DNA of 64,000 nt, from NCBI GenBank assembly GCA_965226775.1, contig CBDDEI010000002.1:124001-188000 (forward strand). The letters are read 5' to 3'. A program made the translations under genes and the position numbers. The notes beneath the pieces are model-generated. The model ran no database searches, had not been told where the DNA came from, and saw only the letters and a program-made list of their open reading frames with translations. This document shows positions 26,929 to 35,908 of the stretch, piece by piece (position 1 is the first letter of the stretch; each line of letters starts with the position of its first letter). Origin of the DNA: CBDDEI01 sp965226775 (GTDB lineage: Bacteria; Chloroflexota; Dehalococcoidia; SHYD01).

Positions 26929-28891
26929 GTGCCAAAGCAGTCTGGGTGGGAGGCGACCTGGTATACATCCATCGCCCTCCGGGCCCTCCTCCTCTTCGCC
27001 CTCCTCTCCCTGCTGCTGGAGGCTTTGGCCGTTGCCGGACTCTTTCGTCCGCTCCCCATCGCGCTCACGACGCTGGCGGCCGTTGCGGTCGCTGTAGCGC
27101 TGCACCGCATGACGGGCAGCGCGCGCCCACAGGAGAACGCAGCGACTGGCGATAAATGGGCGGTCCTGGCCCTCGCGGGTGTGCTCATTGCCACCGCCGC
27201 AGTGCTATGGCCGCCCGCCCAGTTCGTCCTCGGCGGCCTCGACCCCGGCGCATACTTCAACGCAGGCGCATTGCTTGCCCAGGAAGGCGGCTTTGCTACC
27301 AAGGACGCCCTCCTTGCAGCCGCGCCCGAAGCCCGCAGTGCGCTCACCTCTGAGCCTGCCCGGGTCCCACGGGCACTTGCAGCCCGGCTTCTACTGGAAC
27401 AACGCCTCAGGCGAGGTATCCGTCCAGTTTCCCTTCCTGCTTACCCTCTGGACCGGCTTGAGCATGCTAACAGCCGGCTCCACGGGCGCGCTGGCAGTCC
27501 CCGCGGCGGGAGGGCTGATGGCCCTTGTCTACTTCTATCTCTTCGGAAGGCGGCTGCTCAGCCCCTGGCCTGCCGTCCTGGCCGTTGGGCTGGTGGCCTC
27601 CAGCGGCGTGTTCCTGTGGCACAGCCGTAGCCACTACTCGGAGCCGTTGCTGCTGGCGCTCCTCTTTGGCGGACTGTGGGCGGGCCTACGATGGCAGGAG
27701 GACCGCGACACCCTCGCCGCCGCGACCGCGGGCCTGTGCCTGGGCTTGCTCCCCCTCATCAAGACCGAAGCCCTGCTGCTGGGGCCGTTGGCGGCAGTAG
27801 GCCTCCTCGCGCTTTCCTTCAGCAGCGCAGAGCGTCGCGGTTTAGCGTTCTTCCTTGCAGGCTACGTGCCGCCCAGCGTGCTCGCGCTGCTGGTGTACGC
27901 CACCCTGGCCTCGCCCGTCCTGGCCGACCAAGCCCCCAGAGCCTGGGGCTACCCCCTGGTCGCCGTGGCTGCTGCTGCAACCATCCTAGCCGCGCGCTGG
28001 GGCCTAAGCAGGCTCGCTACGGTACGCACGGCAGCGCCCATCATTGGCGGCGTGTTAGTGCTGCTGGCGGGCGCGGGCTGCGCTGCGCTGGCATCGGGTG
28101 CGCCTAGTGGGCCATCGCTGCTGCAAGCGTTGTGGGATGGCCTGTACCTCTCGCCCTTAGACGGCGCGCTGCTGGCAATGGCGCTCCTGGCATTCCTCTA
28201 CATCAGGCCGCAACCACCCAGCACCGTCCAGCAGGTCGTCCTACTGGCGCTCCTTGCCGCCGCGGTGGTCTATCTCGCCCTCTTCTATCGCTACACCCTC
28301 ACCGCAGACCAGCGGCCCCTCCACATGTGGGCCGACCGGCGTCTCCTACCGGTGGTCATACCGCTGCTTGCCCTGGCTCAGGCGTGGGTAGTCGCCCGGC
28401 TGCTCACACGGACGCGCAGCTGGGGGCGTGCTGTGCTAAGCGTGAGCATCGTTGCGCTCCTCCTGGCCGCCCGCGTGCCTGACCTAGCGCCCTTGCTCTC
28501 CACCCGCGAGTACACGGGCGCGCTGGCCGCGGTCGAGACCATCGCAGCGCAGACCGAACCCGATGCCATCATCCTCGCTGACAGCGATGCAAACGGCATC
28601 CGCTTCGCCGCGCCCCTGCGCTTCGTGGCAGATAGAGCGACCTACCTCAACTACGGGCAAGGCGAGCCGCTGCCGCTGGAGGCGCTGTCACAGCACGGAC
28701 AGCGGCCCCTCTACTACCTCTCCTCCGCGCTCACCGACCCTACAGCAGTGCTGTCGGCCGCTAGCCATGAGGAGCTTGCCCGCTGGCGCTTCGATCTGCC
28801 GGAGCTGGAGCGGACGTCCCAACACCGGCCGCAGTGGGGCGGTATCTACCGAGCGGAGCTGACCCTCTACCGCTTAGCGCCCGCTGAGTAA
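26929..28891 (+). pseudogene. GT39-like membrane glycosyltransferase, frameshifted
   Basis: A polytopic membrane protein (about 654 residues if repaired) resembling GT39/PMT-type enzymes that use lipid-linked sugars. The first part (GTG 26929 to about 27355) has two or three membrane helices and GGLDPGAYFNAGALLAQEG, with an Asp in the first large loop. It then continues in the +1 frame (SHGHLQPGFYWNNASGEVSV, QFPFLLTLWTGLSML) through about ten further hydrophobic segments to 28891. One extra base near the CCCGGG at 27359-27364 explains the break. The first frame alone runs on to 27630 with unrelated sequence. It is probably a single gene with an indel, real or a sequencing artefact. Confidence 0.78.
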
Positions 28892-28984
28892 GCGCCGGTC
28901 CAGATTATCGTCCTGCCTAAGCGAGATTAGGGTGAGCGCATAAATGGTAGACTGTGAGCACCGATCTAATGCATCGGCGCTGCC

Positions 28985-30238
28985 ATGAACCTACGATTTC
29001 TCTTCGCCACTATCGGCTACCCCCCCTTTCTGGGCGGGGCGCAAACCTACGTGCGCCAGCTCTCCGAGAGCCTAGCTGCGGAGGGCCATCAGGTCACCGT
29101 GGTAACCACGAACGCTGCGGAAGTGGAGGCTATCTGGTCGCCGGCCAAGCAACGCCTTCCGGCAGGCGTAGAGTGCAGCAACGGGGTCACGGTGCACCGT
29201 CTCCCCCTGGCCTATCTGCCGGCCACGCCCGCCTCCTTCTACCTCCTGCGACGGCTCACGGTAACCCTGGCCGCTGCATCGGTCATCCCGCCCGCACTGC
29301 TGCACAGCCTAGCCCGATACACTCCCTGGCTGCCCGGCCTCCACGATGCCTTGGATGAGCTGGCAGGCTCCGTAGACGTCGTCCACGGCTTTGCTATCCC
29401 CTTTGAGTCCATCCTCGGCGCAGCCGCAGACTTCGCCGTGAAGCGGCGCGTGCCCTTCCTGCTAACCCCATTCCTGCACACCGGCCCGCTGGATAGCCCA
29501 TCGGTGAGCCGCGGCTACGCCATGCCCCACCAGATAGCGCTGCTGCGCCAGGCCGACGCAGTGGTCGCGATGACCAAAGTGGAGGGCGCCTTCCTGGCGC
29601 AGCGCGGCGTATTGAGCGAGCGTCTCCACGTGATCCCCGCCGGCATCCCCCTCTCCGACTATCCCTGTGCAGAAGAATCCCCCGAATCTGGCCCGCCGGT
29701 CGTGCTCTTTCTGGGGGCAGCCACCTACGAGAAGGGCGCGCTCCACTTGGCCCAGGCCATGCAACGGCTGTGGTCGGAAGGCGTCACGGCACAGCTCGTG
29801 CTCCTGGGTACCGTGACGGAGCAGTTTCGCGGCTACTACCAGGCCCTTCCCGCCGTGGACAAGGCCCGCATCCGCCTCCAGGGCGTGGTGAGCGATAACG
29901 AGAAGCGGGAGTGGCTGCAACGGGCAACCCTCCTTGCGATGCCCTCCCGGGTCGATTCCTTTGGCCTAGTCTTTCTGGAAGCGTGGGCCTACCGCAAGCC
30001 CGTGGTGGGCGCAGACGCCGGCGGCATCCCCGCTGTAATCGATCACGGGACTAACGGCCTCCTCGCCCCTTTTGGCGACGTTGCCGCCATTGCCTCGTCC
30101 ATCCGCCGCCTGCTGCAGCGTCCTGACGAGGCCAAGCGACTCGGGCAGGCGGGCCGGGAGAAGCTACAACGCGACTACGCATGGGAGGGGATCGTCCCTC
30201 GCCTTACTAACCTCTATGAAAAGGTGCTTACTCAATGA
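28985..30238 (+). CDS. Glycosyltransferase family 4
   Basis: A 417-residue GT-B enzyme. The N-terminus LFATIGYPPFLGGAQTYVRQ has the acceptor-site Gly-Gly-Ala pattern. The C-terminal domain has VVLFLGAATYEKGALHLAQA and SRVDSFGLVFLEAWAYRKPV, a D-x7-E variant. Its stop overlaps the next GT start (ATGA). The gap of 93 bases before it holds no recognisable promoter. Confidence 0.92.
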   Translation: MNLRFLFATIGYPPFLGGAQTYVRQLSESLAAEGHQVTVVTTNAAEVEAIWSPAKQRLPAGVECSNGVTVHRLPLAYLPATPASFYLLRRLTVTLAAASVIPPALLHSLARYTPWLPGLHDALDELAGSVDVVHGFAIPFESILGAAADFAVKRRVPFLLTPFLHTGPLDSPSVSRGYAMPHQIALLRQADAVVAMTKVEGAFLAQRGVLSERLHVIPAGIPLSDYPCAEESPESGPPVVLFLGAATYEKGALHLAQAMQRLWSEGVTAQLVLLGTVTEQFRGYYQALPAVDKARIRLQGVVSDNEKREWLQRATLLAMPSRVDSFGLVFLEAWAYRKPVVGADAGGIPAVIDHGTNGLLAPFGDVAAIASSIRRLLQRPDEAKRLGQAGREKLQRDYAWEGIVPRLTNLYEKVLTQ

Positions 30239-31494
30239 AGGTGTTGCATGTCCTCCATCAGTTCCTGCCCGATTACGTGGGCGGTACAGAAGTCTACGTG
30301 GCCGACCTGAGCCGCGGTCTAACTCGGCGGGGCCACCAGCAGGCCCTCTTCACCGGCGGCGATACGGAAACCCGCGGCGCGTGGGAAGGACTGCCCCTCA
30401 CGCAAGTTGTGGGCGGCCTACACAGCCCCAAGGGGCTCACTTCCGGCTTCCTCGCGACCTTTGGCAGCGCCTCAACGGAGCAGGCCTACCAGGAGGTCCT
30501 GACGGCCTTCCGTCCCGATATCGTCCACGTCCACCATCTCCTGGGCCTCTCAGCCCGCCTCATTCGGCAGACCAAGGCCCTGGGCATCCCCGTGTGCTGT
30601 ACTCTCCACGACTACTGGTTCATGTGCCCCAAGAGCCAGCTTATCGACCACAAGGGGGAGCCTTGCGACGGCCCCGCCGGCTTCAACTGCGCCCGCTGCG
30701 CAGCCCAGCGCTTGGGCGACGGCCCCTACGTTGCAGCGACGGTTCCGGCCGCGCCCCTCTTCTTGCTCCGAGAACGGGTGGTGCGCCGCGCCTACGCCGC
30801 CGCCGACCGCCTTCTTGCGCCCTCCCACTTCCTTGCCGGCCTGGCGGTGCAGCACGGCCTGCCCCAGGAGAAGCTGGAGGTAGTGGAGTTTGGGACTATG
30901 GCCGCGGCAGCGCTGGAACGCACGCCCAGAGATGCGGACAGCCGGCTGCAGGTCACCTACCTGGGCTCACTGGAGTGGAGCAAAGGCGTCCACGTGCTGG
31001 TGAAAGCCTTCCGCCAATTGCACCCTGACCAGGCAAGGCTAAGCATCGCGGGGGATACGAACACCTACCCGCCCTATGCCGGCAGCCTGCGTGGAGGCGC
31101 TGAGGGGTTCCCCATCGAGTTCCTGGGCGCGGTGCCCCATGACGATGTCCCGGCTCTCCTGGCCGACACCGATGTCCTTGTCGTGCCCTCGCTGTGGTAT
31201 GAGAACGCGCCGCGCGTCATCGCGGAAGCTTACGCCGCGGGCGTGCCGGTGGTGGCCTCCCGCATCGGTGCGCTGGCCGAAAAAGTGAGCGAGGACGAGA
31301 ACGGCCTCCTGTTCACGCCGGACAACGCCGCCGAGCTAGCGCAGACGCTGCAGCGGCTCATCGACGACCCCGCCTTGCTGGCGCGCCTTCAGGCCGGCGC
31401 AACGAATGCGCCCTCCTGGGACGCGCATCTGGACCACATGGAGCGGGTATACGGGGAGCTTACGGCTCTGCAGGCAGCTGGAACTCCGAGATGA
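30235..31494 (+). CDS. Glycosyltransferase family 4
   Basis: A 419-residue GT-B enzyme. The N-terminus VLHVLHQFLPDYVGGTEVYV is followed by TLHDYWFMCPKSQLID and a Cys-containing insert CDGPAGFNCARC that may bind a metal. The C-terminal domain has QVTYLGSLEWSKGVHVLVKA and a canonical E-x7-E (ENAPRVIAE). It is coupled on both sides by four-base ATGA overlaps to neighbouring transferase genes, so the block 28985-32428 is one operon for a surface glycan. Confidence 0.93.
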   Translation: MKVLHVLHQFLPDYVGGTEVYVADLSRGLTRRGHQQALFTGGDTETRGAWEGLPLTQVVGGLHSPKGLTSGFLATFGSASTEQAYQEVLTAFRPDIVHVHHLLGLSARLIRQTKALGIPVCCTLHDYWFMCPKSQLIDHKGEPCDGPAGFNCARCAAQRLGDGPYVAATVPAAPLFLLRERVVRRAYAAADRLLAPSHFLAGLAVQHGLPQEKLEVVEFGTMAAAALERTPRDADSRLQVTYLGSLEWSKGVHVLVKAFRQLHPDQARLSIAGDTNTYPPYAGSLRGGAEGFPIEFLGAVPHDDVPALLADTDVLVVPSLWYENAPRVIAEAYAAGVPVVASRIGALAEKVSEDENGLLFTPDNAAELAQTLQRLIDDPALLARLQAGATNAPSWDAHLDHMERVYGELTALQAAGTPR

Positions 31495-32428
31495 ACCTGA
31501 AGGCAAACATCGAGGTTAGCGAAGCCCCGCCCGCGGACCTCGGGCTAATCAGCGTGGTCATCCCCGCCTATAACGAAGAGGCGGCCATCGGCCACGACCT
31601 CCGGACGATCTTCGACACCATGGACGCCTCCGGCTACACCTACGAGGTGTTGGTGGTGGACGACGGCTCCACCGACGCCACTGCGGCTATCGTTGCTGAG
31701 TATCCCCGTGTGCGGCTGGTGCAGCACCCCGGCAACCTGGGCGTGGGCGCGGCCCGCACCACCGGCATGCGCCAGGCCGGCGGCGATATCATCGTGACTA
31801 CAGACGGCGACGGCACCTATCCTAACCGACAAATACCCCGGCTGCTGGCTCTGCTGCACGACAACCACATGGTGGTGGGCGCGCGGGTGCGGGAGACGGG
31901 CACGTTGCGCTGGCTACGGGGCGCGGTCAAGGGCGGCATCCAGATGCTTGCCAGCTACCTCGCAGGCAGAAGCATCCCAGACCTCAACTCCGGGCTACGC
32001 TGCTACCGCAAGGCCATCGCGGCGCAGTTCATCCCGCGCTTCCCCCAGGGCCACTCCTGGGAGAGCACCATCACCCTCTGCTTCCTCACCGCGGGCTATC
32101 GCGTCGCGTTCCTGCCGGTGGAGTACTACCCGCGCCTGGGCGGACGCTCCTCTTTCCACCCCCTGCGAGATACCCTCATCTACCTGCGCCTGGTAGTGAA
32201 GACGGTCTTCTATTTCAACCCGTTGAAGTTCCTGGCGCCCCTCAGCCTTGCGCTGCTGCTCATGGGCGCACTGGCCCTATTGCCGTGCAATTAGGGCTCG
32301 CCTCGCTCTTCATCACCCTGGGCCTTGCTACCGGCGTTTTGGGCTTAGTCGCCAAGCGTAGAGTGCACCATGGCCTGCACCCCACCAACATAACTGAACC
32401 TGCGCCGGCCAAGAGTGTAACCGAGTAA
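31491..32428 (+). pseudogene. GT2 dolichyl-phosphate-mannose-synthase-like glycosyltransferase, C-terminal frameshift
   Basis: A GT2 enzyme that moves a sugar onto a polyprenyl phosphate. The catalytic domain is complete: SVVIPAYNEEAAIGHDLRTI, VVDDGSTDATAA and the DxD-type TDGDGTYPNRQIPRLL. The frame stops at 32294, inside the C-terminal membrane hairpin. A second hydrophobic helix (LGLASLFITLGLATGVLGLV) follows in the frame two positions on, ending with a stop at 32426-32428. Adding one base to the CCC run at 32275-32277 joins the two and gives the usual two-helix tail. The 267-residue product may still be active. Confidence 0.75.
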
Positions 32429-32432
32429 CGTA

Positions 32433-33002
32433 TTGATAAGCGGCGTTAACTACCCCTATGAGGTGGGCGTGACCACACCCCCCGAACCATTACCGAGCGA
32501 CGGCCCACAGCAAGACTCGCAGCTCTTGGAGCAGGTGTACCAAGAACATATCCAAGATGTTTATCGATTCCTGTACAAGCGGGTGGGCAATAAGGAGGAT
32601 GCGGAGGACCTGTGTGCACAGGTCTTCCTAAAGGCGGTGCGCCATTTGGACCCCGCCTATTCAAAGCTAAGCATCCAAAGTTGGCTCTTCCAGCTTGCCC
32701 GGACGGCTCTGGCCGACTACTGGCGCCTGTACTACAAGAACCCCCGCGCGCCGCTAGAGCTGACGGCCGTTGAGGAGGTGGAGCCGTCGAACCCGGAGCG
32801 GGAGGACGCTACCGCAGAGATGCTCCGGCAGGTTATGAGCAGATTGCCAGAGCATTATCGTAAAGTGTTAACGCTGCGTTTTCTGGAGCGTCATTCAATC
32901 CGGGAAACGGCGGCGGAAATGAGCATCTCAGAAGCAAACGTAAAGGTGCTTCAGTTGCGGGCATTGCGGAAGGCTGCGGAAGTTGGGAAAGACCTGCTAT
33001 GA
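32433..33002 (+). CDS. Sigma-70 family (ECF-like) sigma factor
   Basis: A sigma factor of up to 189 residues with region 2 (YQEHIQDVYRFLYKRVGNKE, DLCAQVFLKAVRHL, SWLFQLARTALADYW) and region 4 (LPEHYRKVLTLRFLERHSIR, then EMSISEANVKVLQLRALRK as the HTH). The start is uncertain: TTG 32433 gives the longest product, while in-frame GTG codons at 32463 and 32469 follow GAGGTG. The stop overlaps the start of the Rieske protein gene by four bases (ATGA), the arrangement usual for a sigma factor and its controlling partner. It likely redirects RNA polymerase in response to a signal sensed by that partner. Confidence 0.9.
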   Translation: MISGVNYPYEVGVTTPPEPLPSDGPQQDSQLLEQVYQEHIQDVYRFLYKRVGNKEDAEDLCAQVFLKAVRHLDPAYSKLSIQSWLFQLARTALADYWRLYYKNPRAPLELTAVEEVEPSNPEREDATAEMLRQVMSRLPEHYRKVLTLRFLERHSIRETAAEMSISEANVKVLQLRALRKAAEVGKDLL

Positions 33003-33739
33003 ACCTGTTCTCCTTTGTTGACCCGGTACAGCGTTACGTGGAGGCCCTGCTGGCAGGCAAACGTCCGCCCAGGGTACGCGTACGCTCCGCGGAGGATGCC
33101 GATGCGCTCAAGATGGCAGCCCGCCTGTGGGGCGAATCCAATCCCGCTGCCAGCGACCCTGACCCCGCCTTTGTGGCCGACCTCCGATACCGTATGCTCC
33201 AGGACAACGCGCCTGAGACTGCGCCCGCCACCGACCGCCGCGGCTTCATCGCAGCTGGTCTGTCAGCCGCCGCGTGCCTGGCCGCCGGACTTCTGGCTGG
33301 CATTGGCCTCGAACGTTTCACCTCAGCCAGTAATCTAGTGGCTCCACCCGTCGTTACGCAGCCGCGGCTTAGGATCCGGAATAGAGGCCGCTGGTTCCCC
33401 ATCGCCCGCCTCTCGGAGCTTGGGGACAACGCCGTAGTGCGCTTTTCCGCGGGTGCGCTGGAGGGCAACCTTGTGCGTCGGGATGGCGAGGTCTTTGCCA
33501 TCTCCGCTATCTGCTCCCACCTCCCTTGCACCCTGATCTACCAGCAGCAGGAGGATAACTTCCTTTGCCCTTGCCACAATACCCCCTTTAGCGTCTACGG
33601 CAAGAAGCTAGTGGAGCGCTCCTACAACGACCTCACCACCATAGAGGTCTCCGTAGAAGAGGGCGTAGTGCGCGTCTGGAGTGTCGACCCGCCAGCCGGG
33701 CCTCCTGAAAGCAGCGCCCAGTACACCGACTACTCGTAG
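32999..33739 (+). CDS. Membrane-anchored Rieske protein, possible redox-sensing anti-sigma partner
   Basis: A 246-residue protein. Residues 1-70 are a soluble helical region (VDPVQRYVEALLAGKRPPRV) of unknown family. At 79-105 follows a twin-arginine-like anchor (DRRGFIAAGLSAAACLAAGL). The rest is a bc1-type Rieske domain with ligands Cys172, His174, Cys190 and His193 and the disulfide pair Cys177/Cys192 (CSHLPC, CPCH). It is translationally coupled to the sigma factor. The N-terminal segment before the membrane helix would face the cytoplasm and could hold the sigma factor, with the cluster outside as a redox sensor. Alternatively it is a stray respiratory Rieske subunit; no cytochrome b gene is adjacent. 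Confidence 0.85.
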   Translation: MNLFSFVDPVQRYVEALLAGKRPPRVRVRSAEDADALKMAARLWGESNPAASDPDPAFVADLRYRMLQDNAPETAPATDRRGFIAAGLSAAACLAAGLLAGIGLERFTSASNLVAPPVVTQPRLRIRNRGRWFPIARLSELGDNAVVRFSAGALEGNLVRRDGEVFAISAICSHLPCTLIYQQQEDNFLCPCHNTPFSVYGKKLVERSYNDLTTIEVSVEEGVVRVWSVDPPAGPPESSAQYTDYS

Positions 33740-33762
33740 GTGACCTGAGACGCTCCTCCCAG

Positions 33763-33787
33763 CCAGAGAGGGCAGCTCCCTCTCTGG
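33763..33787 (+). terminator. Hairpin after the sigma/Rieske operon
   Basis: Perfect 10-bp stem (CCAGAGAGGG and its complement) with a 5-base loop, 24 bases after the Rieske stop. It lacks a U-tract, so function as an intrinsic terminator is uncertain. Confidence 0.45.
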
Positions 33788-33869
33788 ACTCACCCATACC
33801 AAGTGCACATCCTCTCCCCAATCCGCTACAATCTCCTCAAAGACAGCGAAGGATTGGGAGGGACGCCAC

Positions 33870-34811
33870 ATGGATTACCGCTACTTAGGCAACTCAGGCC
33901 TGCAGGTCTCGGCCATCGGGCTGGGCACCAACACCGTCGGGCCGGACCTGGACGAGGAAGGCACCGCCGCGGTGCTCAACAGCCTGCTGGACAGCGGCAT
34001 GAACTTTATCGACACCGCCAACGTCTACAGCAACGGTGTCTCGGAGAGCTACATCGGTAAGGCCTTGGCCACGTCCAAGAGGCGGCAACAGGCCCTCATT
34101 GCCACTAAGTGCGGCATTGCAGTAGGTGAGGGGCCAAACATGGGCGGCGCATCCCGCGCCCACATCTTCGAGGAAGTGCACGCAAGCCTCCAGCGTCTCC
34201 AGACCGACTACATCGACCTGCTGCAGATCCACCGTCCCGATCCCGATACACCCATTGAGGAGACGCTGCGCGCCCTCGACGACTTAGTGCGAGAGGGCAA
34301 GATCCGCTACGTGGGCAGCTCCAACTACGCCGGCTGGCAACTGGTGGAGGCCGCCTGGGCATCCCGCAACCATCACCTGGTCCCCTACGTCTCTGAGCAG
34401 CCCGCCTACAACCTGTTTAACCGTCGCGTGGAAGAGGAGATAGTACCCGCCTGCCTGGCCTACGGCATCGGCCTTATCCCCTACTTACCGCTGGCAGGCG
34501 GCGCCCTCACTGGTAAGTACCGCCGAGGCCAGGAGCGCCCCGCCGGCACCCGCGGCGCAAAGCGCCCCGGCAGCTTTGACCGCATGCTCACCGACCACAC
34601 GTATGACGTTATCGAGAAGCTGGAGAGCTACGCCGCCGACCACGGCCACCCCTTGAGCGAGCTGGCCATTGCCTGGCTGCTGGCCAAGCCTACCGTAAGC
34701 GTAGTTATTGCGGGAGCCAGCCGAGTGGAGCAGGTGGAGGCCAACGCCAAAGCCGCCGAGTGGCATCTCACTCCCGCCGAGGTAGCGGAGATAGAGGAGC
34801 TAGCAGCGTAA
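33870..34811 (+). CDS. Aldo/keto reductase
   Basis: A 313-residue NADPH-dependent TIM-barrel oxidoreductase. The catalytic tetrad is complete: Asp48 and Tyr53 (FIDTANVYSNG), Lys80 (ATKCG) and His121 (LQIHRPD). The cofactor end is visible in VVIAGASRVEQVEANAKA. It belongs to the group close to YghZ/Kv-beta-like reductases acting on aldehydes or sugars. It is preceded by GGGAGGG and stands alone between the sigma operon and the convergent peptidase gene. The substrate is unknown. Confidence 0.93.
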   Translation: MDYRYLGNSGLQVSAIGLGTNTVGPDLDEEGTAAVLNSLLDSGMNFIDTANVYSNGVSESYIGKALATSKRRQQALIATKCGIAVGEGPNMGGASRAHIFEEVHASLQRLQTDYIDLLQIHRPDPDTPIEETLRALDDLVREGKIRYVGSSNYAGWQLVEAAWASRNHHLVPYVSEQPAYNLFNRRVEEEIVPACLAYGIGLIPYLPLAGGALTGKYRRGQERPAGTRGAKRPGSFDRMLTDHTYDVIEKLESYAADHGHPLSELAIAWLLAKPTVSVVIAGASRVEQVEANAKAAEWHLTPAEVAEIEELAA

Positions 34812-34919
34812 GGGTAACCGCCGCTTTCTCCGGGGCAGTTCACAGCGCGGGCGGAGCGAGCGGGACAGGATCACCGCTAAAGCCCCTTCTTGAGCTAAGC
34901 GCAGTTGTGTGTGCGCCCA

Positions 34920-35618
34920 TCAGGACAGAACGCGGGCGGCTAGCGCTTCCTCCTTGACCGAACCGGCCTCCAGCGTGAGCCGGTATGCGGTTGCGCCGGG
35001 CTGTGAGGCCACGACTTCCTGGACCTCGTGGTCTACAAAGCGCACCGCGGCGGCATCATCAAGGGCGATGCCCGGCTTGATCTCTTGCTTGAGCAAGAGG
35101 TCGTGGTAAGCGGGCCGGCGTGCGGCCTCAGAGCTAAAGTGGGGGCAACAGCTGCCAGGCAGCAGTCCCAAGCAGGGAACACCGCTCATGCGGTCTGCAT
35201 AGGCGTCAGCTACGCCCTGTTCAAACCAACAGTTCGCCCCTGCGCTGGTCCCCGCGAGGACGATGCCCTCCGCCCACGCCTCACGCAGCAGTTCGGGGAG
35301 TCCCCAATCGCGCCAGACGGCAAGCATGCTCTTGGTGTTGCCGCCCCCAACGTAAATGACGTCTTGAGCCAGCAGATATGACCGTAGGTCGGGCGTTCGA
35401 TCAAAGAAGCTGAGGTGAGAGGGCTGACAGGGCAACCCAGCGAACGCGCTATAAAACCGAACGATGTAGGAAGGCGCATCGCCGCTGGCAGTAGCCAAGA
35501 AGGCCACGGCCGGTTCTGGTTTACGGGCCTGCGCAAGAATGTAGCGGTCAATAGCCAGCCCTTCCGGGCCAGCCGAAAAGCCGCCTCCTCCGATAGCAAT
35601 GATCTGCCGTGGTGGCAT
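34920..35618 (-). CDS. Peptidase family S51 protein (cyanophycinase/dipeptidase E-like)
   Basis: A 232-residue serine hydrolase. The nucleophile sits in GTSAGANCWF, preceded by the glycine-rich VIYVGGGNTKSML. The start ATG at 35618 has GGGAGG seven bases upstream; a GTG two codons earlier has no room for one. Family members cleave Asp-X dipeptides or cyanophycin-type bonds in the cytoplasm. It is convergent with the aldo/keto reductase, with a 108-base gap. The 290 bases upstream of its start hold only the terminator at 35830-35855. Confidence 0.88.
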   Translation of the reverse strand: MPPRQIIAIGGGGFSAGPEGLAIDRYILAQARKPEPAVAFLATASGDAPSYIVRFYSAFAGLPCQPSHLSFFDRTPDLRSYLLAQDVIYVGGGNTKSMLAVWRDWGLPELLREAWAEGIVLAGTSAGANCWFEQGVADAYADRMSGVPCLGLLPGSCCPHFSSEAARRPAYHDLLLKQEIKPGIALDDAAAVRFVDHEVQEVVASQPGATAYRLTLEAGSVKEEALAARVLS

Positions 35619-35829
35619 CGTCACACCTCCCTTAGCTACAACCGGGGCGCTCTAGGTCATCCGCCTGCGCTGCCGGGTTGATCCAGACTGCCTTCAGCAT
35701 GCCATAGAAGAGCGTGTCCCTCCAGCGCTGTTAAAGAACTATTGCAGCCAAGCGCTGGCCCCACGGCGGCTGCCTTAGGCTGTCCTGCGGCGCTCCCGGA
35801 AAGACCCCAGCGATTGATTGAAAAAGGTA

Positions 35830-35855
35830 GAGAGCCTAACGTGTGCTAGGCTCTC
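35830..35855 (-). terminator. Rho-independent terminator after SDR gene
   Basis: Perfect 9-bp stem (GAGAGCCTA/TAGGCTCTC) followed on the minus strand by TACCTTTTTC, about 55 bases past the stop of the SDR gene at 35909. Confidence 0.75.
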
Positions 35856-35908
35856 ATATTCGTTATAAGTGAGGAACTCCCCCATGCGCCTGCCGCGCGG
35901 GTACGCTC

